DNA from: Chloroflexota bacterium
GTDB lineage: Bacteria; Chloroflexota; UBA4733
DNA length: 35,643 nt
Assembly (NCBI GenBank): GCA_023381895.1
Contig: JAMCTA010000002.1
Location: 1 to 35,643 of the forward strand
Direction: 5' to 3'
Part shown: piece after piece, positions 14,624 to 22,402 of the stretch
Layout: each line of letters begins with the position of its first letter
How positions within the stretch are numbered: the first letter of the stretch is position 1
Translations under genes and position numbers: made by a program
The notes under the pieces: generated by a model
Seen by the model: only the letters and a program-made list of their open reading frames with translations
The model's database searches: none
Told to the model about the DNA's origin: nothing

Positions 14624-15961
14624 TCATAGCAATCTCTCCGCGCGGGGCTGCCGCACCGCTGGCGTCTGTCTGCCGATCCAGTGCATCCCGATATGTGTTG
14701 CGTTCGTGAGCAGTGCCAGCAACCCCAGCGCGCTTGCAACCCCTGCCCCGACTGCAAGCGCCGGAGCCTGCAGCACAATGGCAGCAGCCTCGACAGTGAT
14801 GGCAATGGTCCATGCAGCCCACCCCAGGAGAGCGATGCGGACGTCGTAGAGCTGTTCCAGCCGGGGGACGCGCTGCCGGCCAGCCAGTGGCGCATAGCGG
14901 TGAAGCCAGGTGAGAAAGGCGCCAATCTTGTAGAAGAACCCCTGAATGGCTGTCTCCGCCCACCCGGCGATAGCGAGCCAGCCTACCAAGCGCCAGAGGG
15001 GATCATCAGGCGCCCGGCCAGTGGTGACGCCGATCGCGAGGAGTACCGTTGCGAGGCCAGCCCACACTGTCGCAAGCACGATGAAGGGTACGTGAATGTC
15101 GAGCTTCCGTCTCCGCCGTCCGCGGTACAGGTTCAGCAGCTGGAGAGCGAAGAGACCGAGACCAAGGAGCATCGCAATGCTCGCGGCCAGGTCAAGCGGC
15201 GCTGGCAGCTGGAAGAGCACGCCCGCTGCCAGGATCCACGCCCCCACGCTCACGAGCCCGAGCTCGCCCCAGGCCCAACCTGGATGGAAATGATCCTCAC
15301 TGAGCGTGAACATGCCTACGAGCCGGTAGGCAACTCCAATGATCAACGGTGTGACCCATGCGCCGAGCATGAGTACGACGTGAGCGGCGAGCACAGCGAA
15401 GATCCGCCCCCCAAACAGCCCCCAAGTCAGCGTTAGGGCGAGCAAGAATCCCAGCAATGCGGCGACGGCGAGGCCGGCCACGGCAATGGCAATGTGCCAG
15501 AAGACCACGTCACGGTGGGGTGCGCGCACCAGTGTAGCGACGACGATCCCGGTGTAGAGCCAGAGCGAGAGGATTAGGAGCGTCCCGCCAGTGGCGAGCG
15601 CGGGGAGCCAGCCTCCCAGCAAACCGGTGAGAAAGGCCGCTACACCCGGCACGAGCAGCCACCACGTCAAGCGTGCCAGCCGGACGGAGGCGAGTGGCAC
15701 CTGCAGCACGACGGGTAGGAGCTGGTAGGTTGCTCCGAAGATGGTCGTGACGATGATACCGAGAGTCTGCAGGTGAACGAGTGCAACCAGGTGAGGGTCG
15801 GTGAAGCTATGGAGTGCTTGCTCCGTCTCCACTGGAGAGAGCACCGCCAAGGTAAGAAACCCGACGAGGGCCGTGGCAAAGAAGCGGAAGGGCAGGTCGA
15901 GCGGCGGTGCGTGCTGTGAGGACAGCGCGCCCCCAGTGGATTGGTGCGGAGATTGCATCAT
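14624..15961 (-). CDS. NnrS/haem-copper-oxidase-subunit-I-like membrane protein
   Basis: A 445-residue polytopic protein with about 12 hydrophobic helices. The first third has FRFFATALVGFLTLAVL, then LVHLQTLGIIVTTIFGATYQLLPVVL, a His-bearing helix followed by the GAxYQLLPV motif seen in NnrS and oxidase-I-like proteins. Further membrane His residues occur in FWHIAIAV, AAHVVLML and THIGMHW near the end. The His-His pair of true oxygen reductases is not evident, so catalytic oxidase activity is doubtful and a haem/copper protein linked to NO metabolism fits better. The start ATG 15961 overlaps the upstream stop (ATGATG with TGA inside), so it is translationally coupled to the DUF1858-DUF2249 gene. 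Confidence 0.75.
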   Translation of the reverse strand: MMQSPHQSTGGALSSQHAPPLDLPFRFFATALVGFLTLAVLSPVETEQALHSFTDPHLVALVHLQTLGIIVTTIFGATYQLLPVVLQVPLASVRLARLTWWLLVPGVAAFLTGLLGGWLPALATGGTLLILSLWLYTGIVVATLVRAPHRDVVFWHIAIAVAGLAVAALLGFLLALTLTWGLFGGRIFAVLAAHVVLMLGAWVTPLIIGVAYRLVGMFTLSEDHFHPGWAWGELGLVSVGAWILAAGVLFQLPAPLDLAASIAMLLGLGLFALQLLNLYRGRRRRKLDIHVPFIVLATVWAGLATVLLAIGVTTGRAPDDPLWRLVGWLAIAGWAETAIQGFFYKIGAFLTWLHRYAPLAGRQRVPRLEQLYDVRIALLGWAAWTIAITVEAAAIVLQAPALAVGAGVASALGLLALLTNATHIGMHWIGRQTPAVRQPRAERLL

Positions 15962-16860
15962 CCCTGTTCGTTTCCAGGCGCGGCCGCAGGTTTGTGGATG
16001 CGAATCTCGACGCAACCTGGCCCAAGATCACGTGTCTCGTGAGCGTAGCCCAGCTCGTCGAGGCGCGGATAGAGGTAGACCGGACGGCGGACGTGCTCGA
16101 CGAGGAGGGTCTCGCCTGCTTGCAGCTGCTCCAGCGCTTCGAGGATGCGCACCATCGGCTCGGGAGGCACGAGATCGCTGACGTCGATCCGCACGGTTAG
16201 TGCAGGCTGATCTCTACCAGCGTCTGCGCGCAGCTGTCGCGCGGTATCCGCCGTTCCCTGTGAGGCGGGGTCTTCTTGTCTGCGCACTGGGACGTCATCG
16301 CTCTGCGCCTGTGCTCCGACGTGAGCGAACACGACCTCCCAGTGGTCCGCGGCAAGCTGGCGGCTGTGGTAGGCGAAGCCCCGGCGTGCCAGCACGTCGA
16401 AGAGCGGCAGCGGTTCGAAGCTGCTGTGGAGACGAAACGCTTGGTGTACAGGCACCGTGGTCGCGGTGGTCATGATGGCGTGATAGGGCTCCTCGCCGCG
16501 TGCTAGGAGCGGGCGTACGTCGAGATCCGCGACCACCTCGAACTCAGCGAAAGGCTCAGAGGCAGCCAGCGGTCCTGCGACAGGGCCGGAGGCCTCACCA
16601 GCCGCCTGTGTAGGTGGTGTCAGTCCAGCAGCGATGTTGAGCCGGCGAACCAGGTGCGAGGGTTCGAAGCCGGCGATACGCGCTGCCTGCTCTACGGTGA
16701 CGAGACGGGTCTGAACTGCGCGCTTGAGGGGGTTACGAAGGTGGTGGAAGGCCGGACTCAGCTTGACCAGATCATCGAGGAGACGTGGGTAGCGGCGCAG
16801 AACCTCGCTCACCCGCCAGGTAGCGAGAATTGGCTCAACTCCTGTTGCAGGCTCGGTCAT
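15958..16860 (-). CDS. DUF1858 protein with two DUF2249 domains
   Basis: A 300-residue cytoplasmic protein. The N-terminal 75 residues (VSEVLRRYPRLLDDLVKLSPAFHHLRNPLKRAVQTRLVTVEQAARIAG) match DUF1858, the helical domain also found at the start of ScdA/RIC iron-centre repair proteins. A first DUF2249 domain follows at about 107-185 (VADLDVRPLLARGEEPYHAIM, then FEPLPLFDVLARRGFAYHSRQL, WEVVF). A divergent second domain is at about 218-292 (RIDVSDLVPPEPMVRILEALEQLQAGETLLVEHVRRPVYLYPRLDELGY, CVEIRI). Its ATG overlaps the DUF59 stop and its TGA overlaps the next start, so three genes are tightly coupled. A role in handling metal centres or nitrogen oxides is inferred from neighbours. Confidence 0.85.
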   Translation of the reverse strand: MTEPATGVEPILATWRVSEVLRRYPRLLDDLVKLSPAFHHLRNPLKRAVQTRLVTVEQAARIAGFEPSHLVRRLNIAAGLTPPTQAAGEASGPVAGPLAASEPFAEFEVVADLDVRPLLARGEEPYHAIMTTATTVPVHQAFRLHSSFEPLPLFDVLARRGFAYHSRQLAADHWEVVFAHVGAQAQSDDVPVRRQEDPASQGTADTARQLRADAGRDQPALTVRIDVSDLVPPEPMVRILEALEQLQAGETLLVEHVRRPVYLYPRLDELGYAHETRDLGPGCVEIRIHKPAAAPGNEQG

Positions 16861-17189
16861 TGCGAATCCTCACACTGTGCCACGCTCAGCGCTTCGAGGC
16901 CTGCCGCACTGATACGATCTGGAGTCCAAGGCGGATCCCAGACGAGCTCGATATCCACCGCGCGGACACCCGGCGCCATGAGCGTCAGCGCCGCACGTGC
17001 GGCATCCGTGATGCTGTCGTGCAGTGGACACCCTGGCGTGGTGAGTGTCATCGTGATGGCAACGTCAGCTCCCTCGATGGCGATATCGTAGATGAGACCA
17101 AGGTCGACGATGTTGACGCCGAACTCGGGATCGATGACCTCTCGAAGCGCCTCCAGGACGATCGCTTCGCTCAGCAGCGCTGCAAGCAC
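16857..17189 (-). CDS. DUF59/MIP18-family iron-sulfur assembly factor
   Basis: A 110-residue protein of the SufT/PaaD-like group that helps mature iron-sulfur proteins. The family core is plain: LREVIDPEFGVNIVDLGLIYDIAIEG near the N-terminus, ITMTLTTPGCPLHDSITDAARAAL with the conserved reactive Cys in TPGCP, and VDIELVWDPPWTPDRIS. It is the first gene of the four-gene minus-strand operon. The GTG start at 17189 is preceded by GGAGGTGAGAC, a strong ribosome site. About 45 bases upstream is a Crp/Fnr-type dyad. The gene's final ATGA is shared with the next start. Confidence 0.92.
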   Translation of the reverse strand: MLAALLSEAIVLEALREVIDPEFGVNIVDLGLIYDIAIEGADVAITMTLTTPGCPLHDSITDAARAALTLMAPGVRAVDIELVWDPPWTPDRISAAGLEALSVAQCEDSQ

Positions 17190-17233
17190 GTCTCACCTCC
17201 AAAGAAGGTTGTACCGCCGAGGCGGCGCACCGT

Positions 17234-17251
17234 CTTTGCTCTAGCGCAAAG
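17234..17251. promoter_or_regulatory. Crp/Fnr-type operator before the DUF59-DUF2249 operon
   Basis: CTTTGC-N6-GCAAAG (17234-17251) is a perfect dyad with the N6 spacing of Crp-family sites. It lies 45 bases before GTG 17189 and about 100 bases from the end of a Crp/Fnr gene, its likely binder. Between the site and the start is a small GC hairpin (CCGCC-GA-GGCGG, about 17216-17227). Confidence 0.6.
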
Positions 17252-17349
17252 AGTAGGAGAGGCAGAAGCCGGTCCACGGTTCGAGATGCCGCCAGCACAG
17301 CCGGAGTCCCTTCGACCGTTTCCGGCTTCTATTCCCTGGAGCAGCGCTG

Positions 17350-18084
17350 TTAGCGAGCAACCTCCGGCGGCAGGTCTCCCACCAGAGCTGCCAGTGCCGC
17401 CGGCTTGAGGAGCACGACGCGCTCTCGCTGAGCTGCCACAATCCCCTGCTGGTCCCAGTGGCTCAGCGTGCGACTTGCGGTGCTCAGGGTGGTGCCGGCG
17501 AGCTCCGCGAGGTCTTGACGGGAGAGAGGGAGCACCGCACCCTCCGGCACAGGTGATCTGTGCGTGCGTTGTTCCGCGAGCCGGAGCAACGCACGTGCGA
17601 GGCGGTGGTCAGCGCGTTCTGTCTGGAGGTCGCGTATGCGCGCCTCCGCCTGCCGGAGACGGAGACCCAGCTCGGCGATGACGGCGACGGCGAGGTCTGG
17701 CGAGCTGTGCAGGAGCTGGCTAAACTCCGTAGCAGACATCTGGAAGACTATGGCGTCGTCCTGCGCCACAGCGCTGGCTGGGTAGACGGACTCGCCCCAG
17801 CCACCAGCAGCGCCGAAGATATCGGTAGGAGTAATCTGCCGTAGGATCACCTCCCTGCCGTCTTCTGTCTCGCGCACCACCTTGATGCGTCCCGCGGCGA
17901 GGAGACTCAGCTCTGCGGCGGGCATGCCACGGAGAAAGACGAACGTGCCTTTCTGGAAGCGCCGCACCCTGAAGCGAGCGGCAATGTGCTGCAGAGCCGG
18001 CTCGGACAAGGTGGAAAAGAGCCGTACGGAAGCGAGGAAGGCAGCGCGCTGGAGGACATCCCAGGTATCGTGGGTACGTGTCAT
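17350..18084 (-). CDS. Crp/Fnr-family transcription regulator
   Basis: A 244-residue regulator. Residues of about 15-130 are a cyclic-nucleotide-type beta barrel (FQKGTFVFLRGMPAAELSLLAAGRIKVVRETEDGREVILRQITPTDIFGAAGGWGESVYPASAVAQDDA). A long dimer helix follows, then a winged helix with PLSRQDLAELAGTTLSTASRTLSHWDQQGIV as the DNA-reading part. No N-terminal Cys cluster is present, so it is not an oxygen-sensing Fnr with an iron-sulfur cluster. A Dnr/NnrR-like or cAMP-independent sensor is possible. It lies just upstream of the DUF59 operon and downstream of the ferritin-like gene, all on one strand. ATG 18084 gives the normal family length; the ribosome site is weak. Confidence 0.9.
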   Translation of the reverse strand: MTRTHDTWDVLQRAAFLASVRLFSTLSEPALQHIAARFRVRRFQKGTFVFLRGMPAAELSLLAAGRIKVVRETEDGREVILRQITPTDIFGAAGGWGESVYPASAVAQDDAIVFQMSATEFSQLLHSSPDLAVAVIAELGLRLRQAEARIRDLQTERADHRLARALLRLAEQRTHRSPVPEGAVLPLSRQDLAELAGTTLSTASRTLSHWDQQGIVAAQRERVVLLKPAALAALVGDLPPEVAR

Positions 18085-18169
18085 GATCTGAGAGTAGCAG
18101 AGGTGCTGCTCATCCGGCGCGAGAATCTGCGGCACATCCCGGATGATGGTGGACGTGCCCACCGTCCCT

Positions 18170-19558
18170 TCACTCCTCAGGCGCAGTCGCGATCCGTCGG
18201 AGATCGCGCTCGACTTCCTCTTTGCTGAGCGTGATCTCCGGAGGTGCTGCAAGCGGTGCGCTGGAACTTTCCCCGGTAGGGAGCGCGTCTCCTTCTTGCA
18301 GCGTCTCGCCAGTGATCCGCTTCGCGTGCCACGCTGTGGCAATCGCACTGGTGTTGGCAGCCATCTGCTGGCTCGCCTCCTTAGCAAAGGCTGCCATCCT
18401 GGCGTGGTCGTGGCCAAAGTGAACGCCAACCCAGCGGCGGGCAAGCTGGGTGTGGTACACCTCGTCCGACCAATCATAGTCTTGATACATCGCTGCCAGG
18501 CTGTCCTGTGCGACATCGCGGCACCACTCGTATTCCTGGCGTTTGCCTGGAGGGTACTTCATCATGCCCTGCTCGACGTTAAGACCGAGGTGAGCGTAGC
18601 GCTCGAGTGGTCCAACAGAAAGATAGGTATATCCTGGGCCGATCCGCAGTGGCCAGTCGCGTGGGTTGCGGCCAAGGTGTTTGATGACTGCCCGCCCGAG
18701 CATGCTGTGCCGGGCTTCATCAAAAGTGTGCCGACTGAGATCGTGGTAGAACTCGAACGGCTGTCCATCCAGCTCATAGAGAGCCGAGGCAGGGTTCTCG
18801 GTTGCTGCCATCTCGTTGAGGCGCCCGCGCATCATGAAGATGAGCTTCTCGGGAACTGTTCCGGCTGGAGGATCACCAGGCTCGTTGAACTGGAAGTTGA
18901 CACGATACTGCGGGTCGCGCCGGGGATGCCGGGAGACGTGGAAAGGCTCCTCGCTGCGCAGTTGCTCCGCTGCTGGCGGGCGCTCTTCCCGTCCCGTAAT
19001 GCCTCCCGCTTCAGCGATGAGGCGGTGAAGGTGCTCTTGCCACGCTGTGAGCCGTGCCGCCGCCGTTGTTGCGAGCTCCGCCAGCGCCTCGGTGGCCCAC
19101 ACGAGCTGCTCTTCCTCTTCGCGGGCGATGATGCAGAGCTCGCGCACTGTGGGGAAGTCAGCCACGTGGTTCGTCGTCGCGAGATGCCAGCGGTAGGCGT
19201 CGAGCAGTGCTGCCTTGACAGTGCCGTAGACGCCGGCAAGGAGTTCAGCGAGCGACTCGGCGTGCCCGAGTTCGAGGAGCAGCCGGTCCAGTGCAGGATC
19301 GGGAGACTCGTCGAGCAGACGGGATGCCGTGCGGAGGGTCGGGATGCGCGCGCGCAGCGCTGCCGCGTGTTGTGCATCTTCCCAGCTGTGGCGCGCGAGA
19401 GCGTGCTTGCCGTCCATCTCGGCGGTTCCAGGAATGCGACCAGCCAGGAGCCGCAACAAGCCCTGCTCGATCCAGAGGTAGCGCCGGAGCAGAAGGGCGT
19501 TCTCTGCTACGCCCAAGCCTGGTCGGTAGGGATCCTCGATGCCCGCGTACGGTCGCAT
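18170..19558 (-). CDS. Ferritin-like di-iron protein, unknown function
   Basis: A 462-residue soluble, helical protein. The N-terminal part shows ferritin-like metal motifs: Glu31 in WIEQGLLRLLAG, then SWEDAQH (Glu60, His64), and further on REEEEQLVWATE. A second similar set lies in the middle (SALYELDGQPFEFYHDLSRHTFDEARHSMLG), with the EARH of an ExxH metal pair. Two helical bundles or one large di-iron protein are possible; I cannot name the family beyond ferritin-like. The C-terminal 50 residues are Ala/Ser/Pro-rich. ATG 19558 follows AGAAAGGATG. A 28-bp near-palindrome lies about 40 bases upstream and may control it. It precedes the Crp/Fnr gene, suggesting a shared regulon. Confidence 0.75.
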   Translation of the reverse strand: MRPYAGIEDPYRPGLGVAENALLLRRYLWIEQGLLRLLAGRIPGTAEMDGKHALARHSWEDAQHAAALRARIPTLRTASRLLDESPDPALDRLLLELGHAESLAELLAGVYGTVKAALLDAYRWHLATTNHVADFPTVRELCIIAREEEEQLVWATEALAELATTAAARLTAWQEHLHRLIAEAGGITGREERPPAAEQLRSEEPFHVSRHPRRDPQYRVNFQFNEPGDPPAGTVPEKLIFMMRGRLNEMAATENPASALYELDGQPFEFYHDLSRHTFDEARHSMLGRAVIKHLGRNPRDWPLRIGPGYTYLSVGPLERYAHLGLNVEQGMMKYPPGKRQEYEWCRDVAQDSLAAMYQDYDWSDEVYHTQLARRWVGVHFGHDHARMAAFAKEASQQMAANTSAIATAWHAKRITGETLQEGDALPTGESSSAPLAAPPEITLSKEEVERDLRRIATAPEE

Positions 19559-19596
19559 ACCGTCATCCTTTCTCCAGAGAGTCTAAAGAGATGGGT

Positions 19597-19624
19597 GTGG
19601 GTAGCCGCTACAGCGACTACCCAC
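19597..19624. promoter_or_regulatory. 28-bp near-perfect palindrome upstream of the ferritin-like gene
   Basis: GTGGGTAG-c-CGCT-ac-AGCG-a-CTACCCAC: the outer eight and inner four positions on each side are symmetric. It is centred about 52 bases before the ferritin-like start. On the minus strand a TAGACT lies between it and the gene and could be a -10. An operator is likely; its binder is unknown. Confidence 0.5.
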
Positions 19625-19677
19625 CATCTGTGGCCTCTGATCGGAGCCGAGCCTCTTCTGTGAACCGTCAAACCACC

Positions 19678-19887
19678 ATGGTGGCCTTGGCGCGGGGTCT
19701 GTCAAGAGGCGCGGTCCGCCGCTGTGCGCGTCTGCGGGAGACGCTCAAAAAGCATAAGAAACGGGTGCGCGCCAGAGCCCTGGATCTCCTCATCGCGGCC
19801 ACCACCCTTGAGTACGACCTGACTTTGGTTACCCAAAACACCAAAGACTACAACGACATCCCTGAGTTGAAGCTCTACCCCAAGTAG
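19678..19887 (+). pseudogene. vapC (PIN-domain toxin) C-terminal fragment
   Basis: The end of this frame, RALDLLIAATTLEYDLTLVTQNTKDYNDIPELKLY, is the C-terminal third of a VapC-type PIN ribonuclease, including the acidic residue of the D-L-L-I-A-A-T block and the T-x-N-x-x-D-Y block. Intact VapC proteins are about 130 residues. Here only some 55 family residues are present after LRETLKKHKKRVR, and the N-terminal catalytic Asp is missing. No vapB antitoxin gene is adjacent. It is a decayed toxin remnant. A 12-bp palindrome CCACCATGGTGG covers the nominal ATG. The rest of 19625-20052 holds no gene I can support. Confidence 0.75.
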
Positions 19888-20052
19888 TAACTCGATTGGC
19901 TGTCCAGCCTCATACGGCGAGGTTTGCCCGGCGCTACCACTATCCGGGGCGGAGCTACGATGGGGGGCGGGGAGCAGTTCAGGAGTGCAGACGCGGTGGT
20001 GCCGGACTTCACGCAGGGTAGGTGTCAGGTGCAGCGGCAATACTATGCAGGT

Positions 20053-20790
20053 CTAGACGAACTCCCATTCGGTGCTGCCAACGTAAATGGTGGTGCCGCT
20101 GGCGAGCGCAGGGTTCATGGCAGCAGCGACTATGGCAGCTGCGAAGTCGTCGATCGTGGGAAGCCAGCCTGCCTCTTGACGGCGTGCTTCAATCAGGCCA
20201 GGGCTGGCACGCTGGAGCAGGCGCGGCGTGATCGTGCCCTCGATGAGATCGCCGCTGACCACTACGAGGCTGAGGCCGCGGGTAGCCAGCTCGGGTATCT
20301 GCTCGCGTAGGGCCGCCTCCCCGGCGTGCTTCGATGCTGCCACTGGCGCGTAAGCCGCCAAGACTGGCTTCTGGCCATAGAAGTGAGCAAAGTGACTGGT
20401 CACGAACACGATGCGACCACCCGGACGCAGCAATGGCAAGGCAAGCTCGACGGCACGCACCTGGGCGTCGCGATTGAGCCGGAGGGCGTAGCCGCCAGGT
20501 ACGCCCTGTTCGAGGCCTCCGCTGGCGTTGAGGATGAGGTAGTGCAGGCTACCCAACTGCTTACCGACTTGCTGGAACATCGCAGCGACGGCACCCTCGT
20601 CGGTGATGTCTGCCTGGATGGGTAGGGCAGCGCTCCCAGTCGAGCGGATTGCGGCTGCCACGACCTCCGCTCGCTGCGCCTTCTCGCGGTAGTTGAGGAC
20701 GACATCGACACCACGTTGAGCGAAGCGCTGCGCCACGGCTGCTCCGATACCGCGGGAGGCGCCGGTCACGAGCGCTCGCTGGCCGCTCAC
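20053..20790 (-). CDS. Short-chain dehydrogenase/reductase (SDR)
   Basis: A 245-residue NAD(P)-dependent oxidoreductase. The dinucleotide motif TGASRGIG is at about residues 9-16, NASGG takes the place of NNAG, and the catalytic Ser is in FVTSHFAHFYG. The usual YxxxK is changed: the sequence reads AYAPVAASKHAGE, with Tyr seven rather than four residues before Lys. I believe a subgroup of SDRs shares this Y-x-PxAxSKxAGE form. I chose GTG 20790 because GGAGGAGGAA lies just upstream; the frame extends to 20919 without similarity. The substrate is unknown. It is 188 bases downstream of the Gfo/Idh/MocA gene on the same strand and may form a redox pair with it. Confidence 0.9.
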   Translation of the reverse strand: MSGQRALVTGASRGIGAAVAQRFAQRGVDVVLNYREKAQRAEVVAAAIRSTGSAALPIQADITDEGAVAAMFQQVGKQLGSLHYLILNASGGLEQGVPGGYALRLNRDAQVRAVELALPLLRPGGRIVFVTSHFAHFYGQKPVLAAYAPVAASKHAGEAALREQIPELATRGLSLVVVSGDLIEGTITPRLLQRASPGLIEARRQEAGWLPTIDDFAAAIVAAAMNPALASGTTIYVGSTEWEFV

Positions 20791-20978
20791 GTCCGTTCCT
20801 CCTCCTGTCGCGATGGCCACACTGTACCGCATGGAAACCAGCCGAAACGATGTGGCCGCAGCGACGGAGCACGCGACAGCACTGCCGGATAGCATCGACA
20901 GAGCCAACGTGTCCACCACCTGCAGATCCTCAGGGGACCACGTGCGCGCAGCGCTGAGGAGGTTTTCTCGAGTGTTGA

Positions 20979-22145
20979 TCAGATCTGGGCAACGGTGCTG
21001 AGCTCCAGCGCAGGTACGTCTATCCAGCGGCGTTCCCGCCAGGACTGATGGGCGAGCTCAGCAAGCTGCACACCCTTTGCGCCCTCGAAGAGATCCCAAG
21101 GAAACGAGGTACCGGCCACGACGTGGCGGAGGAAAAGCTCCCACTGCACCTTGAAGGCATTCTCCGGTTCGTTGATGTCGGGCACCTCCAGCCAGCCATC
21201 GCGGAAGGCGATCGGGTTGGGGAGATCAGGATTCCAGATTGCCTTCGGAGTGTTCACACGATGCTGCACCCGGCACTCTCGCAGCCCAGCCACAGCCGAC
21301 CCGTGGGTACCATCCACCTGAAACACCACGAGCTCGTCACGGCAGACGCGCGTGCACCACGATGAGTTGATCTGGGCAATCACACCACCTTCTAGCTCAA
21401 AGGTGGCATAGGCGGCGTCGTCGGCCGTGCACGTGTAGGGCTGCCCGCGCTCGTCGAGGCGCTCCGGAATGTGTACAGCGCCGGTGCAAGAGACCGATCG
21501 CACTGGGGCGATGAGATTGTCGAGGACGTAGCGCCAGTGGCAGAGCATGTCCATGATGATGCCGCCCCCATCCTCTTTGCGATAGTTCCAGGAAGGGCGT
21601 TGCACAGGCTGCGCATCTTCGATGACCCAGTAGCCAAACTCTCCGCGCACCGCGAGAATGCGTCCAAAGAAGCCGCTCTGGACGAGCCGCTTGAGCTTGA
21701 GGAGTCCTGGCAAGAAGAGCTTGTCCTGTACGACACCGTGCTTCACCCCCGCGTCGTGGGCGAGGCGGGCCAGCGCAAGCGCTGTGCCGAAGTCCGTGGC
21801 AGTTGGCTTCTCGCAGTAGATGTGCTTGCCGGCATCGATTGCCGCTCGGACGCCCTGCTCGCGCAGCCAGGTGGTCTGGGCGTCAAAGTAGATCGTGTCA
21901 TCCGGATTGGCGAGGCACTCCGTGAGATTGGTGCTCCAGCGCTGAAGACCGTGTGCCGCACAGAGCCCCTGGAGCTTCTCGGCGTTCCGTCCCACCAGGA
22001 TGGGATCAGGCACGAGAGGCGTGCCATCGGGGAGCTCGACCCCTCCTTGGGCACGAAGAGCGAGAATAGAGCGGATGAGGTGCTGACGTGTCCCCATGCG
22101 CCCGGTGACACCGTTCATGATGATTCCGATCCGCCGCGTGGTCAC
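20979..22145 (-). CDS. Gfo/Idh/MocA-family oxidoreductase
   Basis: A 388-residue NAD(P)-dependent enzyme acting on sugars, inositols or related compounds. The Rossmann opening is RRIGIIMNGVTGRMG, a slightly unusual form in which the glycine motif reads GVTGRMG. The family's catalytic EKP motif is in KHIYCEKPTATD. The C-terminal domain carries WNYRKEDGGGIIMDMLCHWRYVLDNL, where Asp and His belong to the active site. The GTG at 22145 was chosen since the Rossmann strand begins right after it; ATG 22187 would add 14 residues. The substrate cannot be told. No sugar transporter genes are directly adjacent. Confidence 0.9.
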   Translation of the reverse strand: MTTRRIGIIMNGVTGRMGTRQHLIRSILALRAQGGVELPDGTPLVPDPILVGRNAEKLQGLCAAHGLQRWSTNLTECLANPDDTIYFDAQTTWLREQGVRAAIDAGKHIYCEKPTATDFGTALALARLAHDAGVKHGVVQDKLFLPGLLKLKRLVQSGFFGRILAVRGEFGYWVIEDAQPVQRPSWNYRKEDGGGIIMDMLCHWRYVLDNLIAPVRSVSCTGAVHIPERLDERGQPYTCTADDAAYATFELEGGVIAQINSSWCTRVCRDELVVFQVDGTHGSAVAGLRECRVQHRVNTPKAIWNPDLPNPIAFRDGWLEVPDINEPENAFKVQWELFLRHVVAGTSFPWDLFEGAKGVQLAELAHQSWRERRWIDVPALELSTVAQI

Positions 22146-22402
22146 TCTCTTCTCACTTTCTGCGCTGTGACCGTCCAGTATCGACATGCGTGGTTGTCAA
22201 GTGTCCCACCGGTCTTACTCTTGGGGTGCGGCAACACTGAGCAACGAGGGCAGCAGAACGGTGTGCGGAGCCGCCGTGAACAGCACGCAGAGCAAGCCGA
22301 GCTCAAGCCCCAGATGCAGGCTAGCAGGAGGAAACGAACCTGCCAGGGTACAGACACCGCTCGCATCCTCTCCGGCTGCCTACAACTACAGCCGGCTCCA
22401 CA

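Noticed and set aside
14494..14925. N-terminal extension of the small DUF2249 frame to 226 residues
   Set aside because: The extra part is out-of-frame reading of the membrane-protein gene and low-complexity; DUF2249 begins near ATG 14493.
18143..19663. 506-residue plus-strand frame
   Set aside because: It is the shadow of the ferritin-like gene, which has metal motifs and a ribosome site.
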